Under the pieces are notes generated by a model that saw only the letters and a list, made by a program, of their open reading frames with translations, ran no database searches and was not told the origin of the DNA. The position numbers were made by a program, and so were the translations under genes. Of a stretch of 64,000 bases of DNA, positions 20,229-31,245 are shown in pieces. This stretch comes from Kappaphycus alvarezii (Eukaryota; Rhodophyta; Florideophyceae; Gigartinales; Solieriaceae): contig NADL03000471.1 in assembly GCA_002205965.3 (NCBI GenBank), positions 3,100,001 to 3,164,000 of the forward strand, read 5' to 3'. Position 1 is the stretch's first letter, and each line of letters starts with the position of its first letter.

Positions 20229-21436
20229 TTATATCACTGTGATTTGCCGCGCCCATGATAGAGGGAGGTAGGTTACGCTTGGCCTAAACAGGGCAGGAAG
20301 GTATAAAGGAGAAATTACAAGCATTACAAGACTGTTGAAACCAATAGACAAACTGCGCTGTGTGCTTGCTCGCACACTAGGGAATTTTTTCCCTTCTGTT
20401 ATTTAATGTAAGCTTGGTCTCTACATTACAGGACTCGCTCTAGACTCCCTTGGAGCGCCATCCCCGGCCATTATTCTGTTTCCGGAAACGTGCATTCCGC
20501 GGATTGCGACCAGATACCACACCCTGACGCGACTATTGGCATGCGAATCTATCAGCGTCTCAGCTGTGTTCTGTGGTCCTCGGTCGCTATGGCCATCATT
20601 TCCTGCGCCCCATTGCACCTGACCGAAGTTGACCATCCAATTAGTTCAGATTTGCAACTCCAAATGGGTTCCAGCCAATCCATACATCTCAATAAAGACA
20701 TACCCATTTTCCCCCAGTTAGTTCATTACTTAATGGTCGGTCAGTGAGTATACAGTCCAGAAACATCTTGAGTACAGTAGTAAAGTAGTTGATTCCTTAC
20801 TTCATGGCTTATGAGGGCATAAGAGTCCTAGCTGACAGTGTAAGCTGAGATAGTAGAAGTTCATCGGTGCCCAACTTGGAAGTACGCGCGAGAATCGATG
20901 TTGCAATGGTAGACCATATGGTCGAATAGATTCGTTGCCAGAAACTATAAAATGCCACTACACGACACGACTTCCTCCGGAACCTTCTCACGACCGACGT
21001 CTTCCTACCTGCTGGCCTCACTCATAGACAGGAAGTTCCTAACCCCGTGCCGGGTACAGAACTTCGACGACCGACGTCCTCGTTCAATGTGTACCAGAAC
21101 CTACCGACACGCTTCATGCGCTGTCGCAAGTCGCCTGCGATATCACTATTCGCAAGGCCATGTACTGATACTTCCTCAAACAATCTGCATTGGCACCCTG
21201 CGGGGCAGCTGAATCGGCATATGTCGACGACCTGAAGACCTTCGACCGCTCACTGGGAGCTGCGTTAAACCTGAACTCGAATGCAACTTTTCCCAAGCTT
21301 GTTTTACATCTTGTTCCGCTCGCTTTGGTTTCCGTCGCGCCTAGTGTTCTAGTAGGTGATAAACCTAAATAGTAATTTCGTAGGTCCAGTCCATTTGCCG
21401 AAACAGAAGTGTCAGTAGAGGGTTTACGAAAAGCCT
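20229..21436. other. Intergenic, nothing firmly recognised
   Basis: Only short frames are present. At 21190-21370 a frame reads AYVDDLKTFDRSLGAALNLN, faintly like a retroelement polymerase remnant, but without supporting motifs. TTCGACGACCGACGTC and CACGACCGACGTC repeat at about 20990 and 21063. Confidence 0.35.
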
Positions 21437-21780
21437 AATTTCGTTAAGATATGGTACCGTTGTGGTTGGTATGACAAATTACCATATCTTAACGAAATTT
21501 ACCAGCCATATGTAATAACTTCGACCCAATAACAAAATTCATTTCGTTAACATTTTTCATAAACTGGTTTCGACAACATGGCGAAATATGATCAAAAAAA
21601 ACGAAATTCGCGCACTCTGAACTTTACGCAAGCTATGTGTGTGCTTTTGTACAGTGCAACAGTGCAAGTATTACCCTTTACGCAAAGTTAACCACATTCA
21701 AAATTTGCGTGAACTCTAAAATGTAACCAAATCTCCAAATATGGTGTCCTCTCATAGCTAACCATATCTTAACGAAATTT
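21437..21780. repeat. Hairpin repeat with a third dispersed copy
   Basis: AATTTCGTTAAGATATGGTA at 21437-21456 and its exact reverse complement at 21480-21499 form a 20-bp stem with a 23-base loop. The right-arm sequence recurs at 21761-21779. Further TTTCGTTAA-type words lie at about 21541 and 21600. This could be the end of a MITE or a transposase-binding cluster; no coding sequence accompanies it. Confidence 0.65.
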
Positions 21781-22079
21781 TGCTTTGCACAGACTCTGTA
21801 ATATTAAAAAAATAGTGTAGATGGAAAAATGCGAATGTGTCAAATTTTATTTTGTTAATTTAATTATTTCGCATCGACATACAGAATAATCTACTGCACT
21901 CTATTCCCAGTGCCTGAGGTCGTACTTTGATTCTCAGGACCACGCAAATTTCAATACTTAAAGCTTGGGTTATCAATGTTTTCATCAATATTTGCGTTGT
22001 TCGTCAATATTTGCACAGTTCTGCCAACACGAATAACCGGATTGCGCTTGAAATTTACGGTACTTACACCCCTTCTCAA

Positions 22080-23598
22080 AACAACTGCAACCTACGTCAT
22101 GCCCCAAACATCCAAACCCAACAACCATCCCCGACACCTTCATAGCCCTTCCCCTCCGGCACTCCCTACGCTCCCGCTCGTTGAAACTCATCCAAGCTCG
22201 TACGCCGCCTCTCCCCGCTACCGCGGCCACCGAAAGTGGTACGGTCGCCGAAAGTGCCGCAGCAGCGGAAAGTACACCCCCTGGTGCCCCTTCTCGGCCC
22301 GACCCTTCCCTAGTCAAGGACAGCAGGCTGCTGAGCCCTGCCGCCCCACGACTCCGCCATCCGAGGACATACCGGACTTCCCAGTCCCTACTATGCACCC
22401 TGATCAGTCCTCGGGTTCCCCGCCTGTTGTGACCAAGCGCCGTTGCCCGGAGCGCGTTGCAAACATCGACGCGGAAGGTGACCGACTTGACACCTTTATG
22501 ACACGTTTTCCTTCGCAAGCCCTTTGCTATCGTCGGCCTTCGGTCCGTTACCAAACGCCCTTATGATTTCTCCGGTACCGGATGCGATTCTGCGTCCACC
22601 GACGGAAGCCGTGGGCAATGCCGCCCTCGACATGTCGGCATGAGCTGCGCAATTTTCCCAGTCAGCCCCCTGCATCTTCAACACACCCTCCAGCTGATTT
22701 TATGTCCACGAACGGCCTTGACACTGACTCTCTCTCTCCGTCAGCCCTGACAAGCTGTCACGCCGCACGGAGGCACTGTGCGCTGACGCCCGGTATGGCA
22801 AGGCTATGCGCTCCCTCCATGATTCCCCGCTGGCTGATTTAAGTAATCCTGGCACACTCGCACAACTCCATCATCCTCACCCTGCTCCAGCTCGGCTAAT
22901 TTTTCCACTTGCACTTCGCAGAATCCATCCATCCCCGTGCATTACGTATGCTGCAGTCGCAAGGACTGCTCGCCGGAATCCCACTTGATACTGCCGCGAG
23001 CCCGGAACTTACGCCCTCCCAATGGTTCTATCTGCTGGCCACGACCTCCTTCGCCCTGAGAGTGGTTTCGCAGGGATCAGTGTCTTGACGAAACTCGTCA
23101 CATGCATAGCCAATGGAGAGCTCCCGGTCAACATCCTCCTCCTGCTCTCCGCTGCCACCCTACTACCTATCCAGCCGAAGCCTGGAAAGATATGGCCGAT
23201 CGCATTGGGTTCCGTCCTCCGGAGCCTAGTCAACAAGACCTTGCTCCCGTCGGCGATTGAAGCCTCCCGTGAGTTCTTAACCCCTTTCCAGACGGCTACC
23301 GGCATCAAGACAGGCATCGATGCCATCTTTCACGATACCTGAATTAAGCTCAAACAGGTCCCCTCTCACCCACACGTCGCCACAGTCCTCATTTGATGCA
23401 AACAATGCCTTCAATTGTGTTGATCGGCAATCGATGTTAGAACTACTAACGACACGAGCCCAAACACTCGCTCGCTTCGTTAAAATGCTTTATGGTCGCA
23501 CTCAACCACCCTTGCTCATCCCAGACCGCGACTGTACTACTATTGCTTGTGCCCAGGGCACGCAACAGGGTGACCTGACGGACAGTGTAGTTTAATAT
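22080..23598 (+). mobile_element. Non-LTR retrotransposon, copy C (RT core, both ends truncated)
   Basis: The Pro/Ser-rich N-terminal part (from about 22080) is followed by remnants matching copy B: KAMRSLHDSPLADLSNPGTL (about 22797), HPHPAPARL, then GISVLTKLVTCIANGELPVN, ATLLPIQPKPGKIWPIALGS and LTPFQTATGIKTGIDAIF (23070-23330). Motif A is SSFDANNAFNCVDRQSML (about 23390) and motif B AQGTQQGDLTDS (about 23550). The frame stops at 23593-23595, just before the YxDD motif, and no family sequence follows, so the 3' half is missing. At least three frame changes are present. Compared with copy B, motif B here is better preserved (QQGD). Confidence 0.75.
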
Positions 23599-24243
23599 AG
23601 TTTCATTCTGGTACCTCCTAAAATAAAGAGACAAGCGTGCGCGGCGCCGTTCTCGACAACTTCCAAGGACTCTTGCGCTTAGTCACTGTAGCTTCGGCAA
23701 TGCTGTGAATCCCATATTATGATCTCAACACTAAGGGTACTAAAATTCAATATTTGTCAGTTACATTGACAGCCGACAGTACACGGACTATTCATGCTCT
23801 CTATCCTTTTAGGCAGCGATCAATTCAAGTACACATTATAGGGTTGCATTAACCTACACCCTAAGTACAGTATTAAGAGAGTTATTTTTAAACAACAGTC
23901 CAGGTTCGGACTCACCACTCGATAGTATAAAACGTCGGCAGCAGACGACTCAGTAAAATCCGGGCAGACCGCTAGGGCCCATATCTATATCTGTGAATAC
24001 GACTGCATAACATCCTATTACGGTATCTGAAAAATCTTTGGCAATCGAGCTCCGGTAGCGGCGCCCACTTAATGAGAAAACTTGTTAGAGCCAGACCAAG
24101 CTTGCAAAAAGAGTCATAAAGTTCTTCTGACCAGCGCAACTTGTGCGATAAAAACCCTCAGCATCCACCTAGCCTTCCGAAGCAGTTTCGAAGATTATGC
24201 GATCGCTCGCAACCCATCTATTGTAGAATCCCTCATTTACAGT
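23599..24243. other. Intergenic, nothing recognised
   Basis: Short, stop-rich frames only. One TACAGTA word lies at about 23865. Confidence 0.4.
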
Positions 24244-25263
24244 CTAAAATCCAAGCGGTAGATTACTTTCCGGAATAATTGCTCTCAAAAATTCTAGAGA
24301 GCCTTGATATCTCTTGTCCAATATTATTCCCCATGAATTACCATACCTGTCGCAGTTGAGACCACTGTCATCAATTTTGTCCTCACCCCGGCGCTTCGTC
24401 AACTCTAACAGATGCCATTCTTTCTGGCGATGCAAAATTTCCAGGTCCGAAACTTATCCAGGGTAGTGATCACTCGCGCCAATGCAAATAACATGCAGAA
24501 AAATCAACACCTCCACCTTATAGCTATAAATCTTATGTTTTCCGCTGTAATGCTTCTTTGCCTCTTCAATATACCCAATTTGACGAAAAGACTGTTGAAA
24601 AGTGACATCAGTAGCATAGCGAGCCTCCGGAAAGTTTTTGAACAACTGCTGACCCCCATGAAGCCGTTTCATAGTAAAAAAACGTGCCAGTATCCATCTT
24701 AAAATATTGATGACAGTACTCAAAAATATTGAACGAAAATTTCTTCACCAGACGCTCCAATGTCGGCGCTTTCATTCCAAGTGCTTTGGCTAAGATTTGG
24801 CACTGGCTTCTATGCTTCATAATGGTGAACAAAATGAGAAGTGCATCTTTTACCGGTGACCTTGGTTCCCTTCCCATTCCTACATTGTGCGTGCGACTTA
24901 TGACCTCTTCCACGTCAGACCATAGTGACGCGAAACGATCTGAAGAAAAGGTAATCATCCCCGCAATATCTTCAGCCCCACTTTCGTTTTAGAATCGGTC
25001 AAAAATTGGGATAGGAGAATCAGAGTTATACTCATCTGTTTCCACCTTACGTGTGCAGCTGTATTTTTCAATATCGATTTCCTCGTTATTGCAGCATCTG
25101 CTAGAAGCTGGAGGGAAGCGGAGTCTTGTGCAGGCGTAATTTTGTGGGTGGGGACATGTTCGTTCTCAACTTGGTCGAATTGTGGGGCGTTTGGAGATGC
25201 TTGGGGCCGAACGCCAATGATTTGTTTGTGGTGGGGCAAATAATGGTGTGTAACGAATCTCAA
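24244..25263 (-). pseudogene. DDE_Tnp_4-type transposase
   Basis: Read from the right, ALLILFTIMKHRSQCQILAK and ALGMKAPTLERLVKKFSFNI form the N-terminal helix-turn-helix. FKNFPEARYATDVTFQQS contains the first catalytic Asp, followed by KKHYSGKHKIYSYKVEV and CIGASDHYPG, then IILDKRYQGSLEFLRAIIP (about 24270-24330). These are the signature blocks of DDE superfamily endonucleases found in oomycete and algal genomes. The blocks lie in three frames (24608-24958, 24454-24723, 24244-24435) with stops between. The upstream frame 24955-25263 may be its N-terminus. The second Asp region after HYPG is degraded. No terminal repeats were found. Confidence 0.65.
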
Positions 25264-26045
25264 AGAGTGTGGCGAATCATCAGCTTTAAATTGTGTTTTT
25301 AGAATCGAGAAGCGGGCTTTTTGCGTGTTGCACCTTCATGGCTCTATTTGGGACTGTTTGGCTTTTTTTGTGGTTACTGTTGTATAACAGAACTGCATGC
25401 ACTCAATCGCATATTTCGTGAGTCAATTTTGAAATGACTGTGCGTGCGCGAGATTCGAAAAAGATCGAGCGATTACTGTATTATCCCCGTATAACCTGAT
25501 ATGTGCAGTTTGACCTCCTAATTGGAGAAATTACAGTGAACTTGGCACAAACATGGAAATCAGTACTCTCTTTAGTTTTATAATTTTGCGTAAATCGGGA
25601 ATGGAATTTTATTGGCTATGTATCTAATACCTGTTTATATGCGGTGTCAATCTAATGGGCAATATTAATTGCGTACAACCCATGATATGAAAATATCTTC
25701 GGAGGAGAACCGGAACTTTATTCGAAAATCTGCAGTAAAGCATTTAATTCAGAATATAAAAAGGGGTAGTCTCAGGATAAAACTCAAATCAACTTGAAAA
25801 TTCTGTACTTACGGCAGTGAATGGCACGATATAGTGCCAGCCAGGTAAAAACAAAGCTTCAGGTATGGCACAATTCTTAAGTGCGCTTTATTCAGTTCAT
25901 GAATCTAAGGAGGTCTATCATGTCGGATTACAAGTTCCTGGTAGAACTTCGCTCATCAACAGCTGGCAAGGGCATTTCCTGGATTCCTCCCTCTTCATTT
26001 CGTTAAAACAACGTTTTGCCTTCTGGAGGTAATGCCGTGCATCCT
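25264..26045. other. AT-rich spacer
   Basis: No gene or repeat is seen. Confidence 0.35.
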
Positions 26046-26773
26046 TTATGTTGTTATCATACTTCCAACGTCAATTTGCGCCATACTATCACTCTCTGGG
26101 GGCAGTGGTGCTGAAAGCACGACATAACCGTCGTCATCAGACTGATTCTCCTGATCAACAAATTCAACAATCTCTAGGAAATCCTCCAAAACAAGCACTT
26201 CTTCAACCAATGCCCTTGTTACTTCAAAGTTCTCTTCAATACTAAACCTACTTCGTACATCGTTTTCAGTAACAGGCTCCATTACTTGTTGGTTCAATGT
26301 ATTAGCGCAATTTAAAGACAAGCTTAATCTTTTTAAAATCATTAAAACCTCTTTGGTTTCTGCCTCGTCGTATCTTGAGAAGGATTTTTTCTCGCTTTTA
26401 GAGAGCGGAGACAATTTTTCGAGAGAGGGAAAACTTTTTCATAAACAAAGATGCTGTTTTTCCCGTGATGAGTAGCCGTGATGCTTGGATTTGTTTCAGC
26501 AAGATTGAGTTTGGTCCTTTTGGTCTGGCTTTTGGCTTGATATTTTGCGACGGGATCCATCGCAATGGTTTGAGGCTTGGAAGCGCGGGATACTGCCGTG
26601 GTTTTTGCGGACATTTGGAGGAACTGAGCAATAACGACTTCATCAGAGATACAGAGAAAGTTCTGGCAGATTGTTTCCGCGCCAAATGCTGTTTGTTTCG
26701 GTGCTTCTATAATCACGTAAAAACTGTGCAAACGGTTCTGGAGTAGCGGTACATAGAAGTTGGCCCTATTCAA
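26046..26773 (-). pseudogene. Unidentified two-frame protein, acidic C-terminus
   Basis: Two minus-strand frames overlap (26773-26342 then 26414-26046) and read as one protein after a shift near 26400. The first half is basic and S/T-rich (SQTKRTKLNLAETNPSITA). The second is acidic: SFSRYDEAETKEVLMILKRL, then VEEVLVLEDFLEIVEFVDQ and DDDGYVVLSAPLPPESDSM. Acidic tails like this occur at the C-terminus of pogo/Tigger transposases, and the continuing sequence has an NDARHYLQKAKRCFNE helix, but no catalytic motif is present. I cannot name it with confidence. Confidence 0.35.
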
Positions 26774-27319
26774 ACAAGCACTATATTGTGACCTCCCCCT
26801 GTAATGCCAAATTAGTCCCTTACGTTGATGAATACTGTACTGTTAAAATATACCCCGATACTGTAATCCCAGAACTAAATTATGGGGACGCACTGTCCTA
26901 ACAAGTAACACTGTCGCAAGAGCATGCGGGATGTGGATGAGGTTTTTTACATCGGAAAATTTTGAAATACTAAACGTTTTAGGCAATTAACGACAGAAAC
27001 CAACGTTTCAGGAATCTCTACCGCCTCAGGAAAACTGCCCGTATCTCAGTAATAGTGAAGGATTTCACTACCAAATAAAGTCACGGTAGGGAACGAAAGG
27101 TTGCGACTCAGGAAATGAAAGCATCAAGAGAAATGGGCATTTATTGTTGAAACGGTGATCCATGAAATAACACATACTTCGAGACTCCGCTAAAGTAAAA
27201 AACGAAAATTCCCTGCGAAATTGATAATAACTCATCACCGTTTTAATGAAACAGGCGGCGAAAGCCAAATCTAGAGTCCGTTGAAACAGGAACAAACATA
27301 AGTTCTCTCATCCTTGGAT
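26774..27319. other. AT-rich spacer
   Basis: No gene or repeat is seen. A minus-strand frame at 27068-27295 has no recognisable motif. Confidence 0.35.
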
Positions 27320-27961
27320 CGGCAACTTGTAAAAAATGACAATCACCGTTATGCCACAAAGAGACAAGCAGAGTTCGCGATTGCAGCCCTCGTAAATGCA
27401 AAAATAGCTATTGAGCGGGGCTTTACTCTCTTAACTGCACAATTGACGTATCAACTATCAAGTTCTTGAAGTATGGTCCTGTTTGATGCAGGGTTATGAC
27501 CAGGCAGTTACGGAGTGTAATATGATCTCAGGTTTTAAATGTGCTGGAATTTGGCCTCCTTGTCTTTTTCATGCTGTACCAGATAGATTTAGGAAGGGTA
27601 GGACTCTTCCTCAAATAGTAAGCTACCAATATGTTATGTTTGATCGCAGTCGGTTTTGTTTAGAGTACAAGAAGTTTGTGCCACCGGAGTCAAATAATAT
27701 AGGCGGCTTCCAACAAGGGAGGAGGTTCTGGAAGCTATAATTGAGATGGAGGAGAGGAAGAAAAATATGAGGAAAAGCAGCCCGTTTAGATCTCGAAAGG
27801 AGCACAGGAGATACTTTTATCAGAGAAGAAACGCCGTTTTATGTAATTCAACTGTCAAGGCAAGGGATAGAGTGGATAGGTATAGACAAAATTTCAATAT
27901 TCCGGGCTCCTGTAGGGAGCAGCGGATGGCCATTTGTAAAAAGCTGGCAAGCAGTCTGTGA
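27320..27961 (+). pseudogene. Pogo-like transposase C-terminal remnant
   Basis: The frame at 27483-27740 starts QGYDQAVTECNMISGFKCAG followed by IWPP. This matches the post-catalytic stretch of DDE_1 transposases (T..NI..GF...GIWPF). Just upstream is a coding-like stretch, RYATKRQAEFAIAALVNAK (27340-27400), which ends in a stop. A lysine/arginine-rich tail (RKEHRRYFYQRR) follows in another frame to 27961. The catalytic core is missing. It may represent an internally deleted copy. Confidence 0.4.
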
Positions 27962-30364
27962 TTTGTCTGGTTGTGGTTTCTGAATAAAGTGACCTTGACG
28001 TCCTTACTACCCGCACTACACCTTCATTCCGCTTATGGGTGGTCGTTGTTTTCGGCCGCCAACAACGATCATTACAATAAAGTTCTTTCTTTTGCGCTAG
28101 AAGCCATATTTCTCGGGCCAACTTAAAAGTGAAAAACACTCCAGAATTTTCACAGAATCCCGCAAACCTGTGCAATAGTGTTAAACTCTCAGAGTTGTCA
28201 CTAACGCCCCTACACTGGCGCCAGTCACGCAGAGAATAGTCACAGTCCTCAATAATAAACATAACAGCTTGCGCACCGCGATAACCAAGTCGTAGACAGA
28301 GACGTTTTACCCTCAATAAACCTATCTTTTGATGCCTAACTTTTGCCTGTCTTCTCTCCCACAGTGAGTACCCACATAGTCCAATTTGTGCCGGTCACAC
28401 TCACTCTAATACAATATCTGTAGGTGCAACTCTGGTGTCCCTTTAGAAACCGCGGACTGCATTAGTCAGACACTCGCTGTTTCCGACGTCAAATGCATCA
28501 ATTCCATCCGCAACACATCATACAGTTGTCAAACAGGTTAAATGATTGCCAGCGTTGTTACGCTGCTACACTATTCCACGCTGCCATGTTACCACCTAGA
28601 CTGTTTCCAGTCATAGTACAGTACCTACTATGGAAATGTAGTACAACCGATACTGTTATGATATTGCCACCCGCAATACCTCTTCACTGCATGGCTCGCT
28701 GGGTACGCGGGTACCGTACAGTACATACCGTATTGTCGATGGTGGCGACTCTCCCTTGACTCAAAAGGAACCATCTGATAAGAATTGCAACGTTAACCAC
28801 GGTCTCGTCCAATGATCGTCGAAGTGTCCACCCTGGCCCATCTCAAACATACGTTTACTTTCTGTAGTGCAAGCTAATCCCATTTATAGTGCCGATATCG
28901 GATATCTCAAGGTGTGCTTGCTGCACGTGGCCGACGTGGGACACCAGGTTAGCTCTTAGCTAGCAATATATGTAGCAAAATCCTGCAGCCGAAACTACGC
29001 AAAGTTCTTACCTTCCTAGGCTGTTTTAGGGGACCCAATATTTTAGGTAATCTGGCTAATCTATATTATTGCTTACATCTGATATCTACTGTCAGAAGTG
29101 TGTTTTCACTGGTCCCTGGGTCCTCTCCGTTCTTTATACAGATGTTTCCAGCCTCTGTTGAATACTCTCTGTAAGCGCGAGGCACATATACTTTTACTGC
29201 TAACGGTACCTCCCACCTCTTCTCCTTGTGTATTTTTGGTTATCCCTCCATTTCCTGCCATTAGTTTAAGAGTCTGATTATTCAGTCTACATCCTGTCTC
29301 ATGACAGATCCTCCTTGACCCTTTCAACTCGGTATATATTGTCGTAAATTTCAAGGTAAAAGACATAGTGGCTCTTGCAAGGGAATCTGAAAAACCAGAA
29401 ATGTTTTGTCTGTGTTTTGTCTGTTTCGGGATTGAAAATGGATGAACTTTTTGTTCATTTTACTATCCGGAGTGCGAAAGTCGCACTACTTTCACACAAT
29501 CCTTCCATCGTCGACCAACCCTAGCATGCGCAGGAATTTGTGTCTACTGGTATAATAATCTTTCTGTAATATACACAGATATCTACTGTAGAAAATATTT
29601 ATAGATTTTGTGGTGTAAATAGACCGAACATAAGTAGAAACTTTAATGGAATCAACTGTATACATAGAGTATAATTAAACCCTCACAAAAGGGTGCAAGG
29701 GAGACGAACACAATATAATGCAATATGCGTGCAAGAAGCAACATGCGTAGATTTTTTAATATATTGATCATCTGCGATCTCACACCCATTGACTAGTGTT
29801 CTCTACCGCAACGCCTCTGCAGCAACACTTTGGGACATCCATCCAATGATTGATGGATACCAGGGTCCATTTCTCTTTAAGGTGCGTTAGATTTAGTACG
29901 GTAAAGTAATTCATGGTCCTTTCAGTTGGATCGAGATTTTCTCTGCGCAGGCCACAAGTGTACAGTGCCTAGCGCCGTACAAAAATTGTCTCCAACAGTT
30001 ACGGTACCTTTTCCGTTATTCACTTTCAGGTTGCTTTACTACTTGGTCTACTTGGCCGTAGAACCTCTACAGTAAATCCACTGTTGCTTGGAACAATTCT
30101 AGCACCCCTGTCTTTTGGCTTTTACCTTCCTTTTGCAGGCTCTTCCCTCTTTGTCGTCTTCTGTTACCCCTTTTAGAGCGATTGGGATCTAACAGGCTTT
30201 TCTGTTGACAATTCCCCACTTTTGGACTGTCGTATTACAGTCGCGGTCGCACCGTCGCCCTTTAATCGCTTTATGATCTGCCCCTTCTCGTTTTTGCATT
30301 AACACACAATTCGAACGTAGTTCAATACTCATTTCTACCCCGAACTTGGTGTCTTTACCTCTAC
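27962..30364. other. Intergenic, nothing firmly recognised
   Basis: Stop-rich on all frames. TACAGTAC words cluster at 28615-28735 (GTACAGTACC, TACCGTACAGTAC). A minus-strand frame at 29106-29366 shows no known motif. Confidence 0.4.
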
Positions 30365-30640
30365 CTCGTCTCCTGTCATTCTTACTTGTGATTTCACTAC
30401 CTTTTCTATCGTTGTCTACAACATTGCGCCAATCGCTGTCCGGAAGACCAATCGTCGCGCAGACAAGGGTTTCATATTTGGAGGTTGGCAACCGAATGCC
30501 TACGCTTTGCTAAGCGAAGTCGCATAGAATGTGGCAGTAAGGAAAAGTGAGATTAGGCAACTGTTAAAGAAGTCCTCAGTGAAAGGCACTCTGCAGCGGA
30601 ATCAATTTGCAAAGCTGCTTTTCTGATACCTGGAATCCAG
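30365..30640 (+). mobile_element. Non-LTR family fragment D (C-terminal domain)
   Basis: On the plus strand, after NRRADKGFIF, the sequence GGWQPNAYALLSEVA (about 30481-30525) aligns with RGWHPDAYAVLTDVA of copy A. In another frame VLSERHSAAESICKAAFLIP (about 30571-30630) aligns with VLTQRHAAAAVMFNAACLLA. Both blocks are in the same order and spacing as at 1585-1750. A stop follows SEVA and the frame shifts between the blocks. No tail is detected after 30640. Confidence 0.65.
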
Positions 30641-30894
30641 TCATCAGGTTTTTTCGGGTAAGGTTGCAACCTCTTAAACTCTTAACGTGTAAAATTAAAT
30701 CAACTCGCTTCAATTCCCAATGGAAATCTGACCTCAATGTAATGACCTTCCAATATCAAACCACTCAGAATTACTATCCCTTAGGGAGGGGAAATCTGAT
30801 GAATTAACGCCAGATACTCAATTGGGTACTGAGTCAGTTGGTTTTACGCTTCGATATTAAGAGGATAACAGCGTAATGGAGAAGGTATGTACAA
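30641..30894. other. Short spacer
   Basis: Nothing recognised. Confidence 0.3.
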
Positions 30895-31245
30895 TGATTT
30901 ATTGTACCAAAAAGAATAACTGCATAGTTTTACGTAGACTCTGCCTCCAGCTTAAGTTGTGGCGAAACACCTGTTTCTCATCTAGGCAGAAAGTTTTAAA
31001 GCTCAAAATGCGTATTTTCCCATTCATCCTTCACTGTGTCGTTCAAATTTCATACTGAATTGAATCGACTTCCATTAGCATAAAAACTACGAAATAATTT
31101 CGCCCAAGGGTCTTCAATATGGTTCAGGTCTGGACTAGAAGCAACCTTCTCCATTACAGTGACATTTTCCTGTGCAAGCCATTCTCTTTTAAGACTATCA
31201 GTACTAACAGAAGCAGTATCATGATAGGGAGGTTTAAATATAACC
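30895..31245 (-). pseudogene. Tc1/mariner transposase C-terminal fragment
   Basis: The reverse strand reads PPYHDTASVSTDSLKREWL, then VASSPDLNHIEDPWAKLFRS and SRFNSV to a stop. In the same frame NDTVKDEWENTHFEL follows. The SPDLN.IE..W block is diagnostic of the third catalytic region of Tc1/mariner transposases, and HDTASV corresponds to the DNAxxH block that holds the second Asp. The stretch upstream, 31394-31766, could contain the remaining core (SMALFLQYFVPPVLDY), but I could not align it with confidence. It is a decayed copy with no visible terminal repeats. Confidence 0.7.

Noticed and set aside
21190..21370. AYVDD-containing frame as a possible reverse transcriptase fragment
   Set aside because: Only one weak motif; no flanking palm or fingers blocks in any frame.
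21985..22554. 189-codon minus-strand frame
   Set aside because: Antisense to the N-terminal part of non-LTR copy C; Gly/Arg-rich with no motif.
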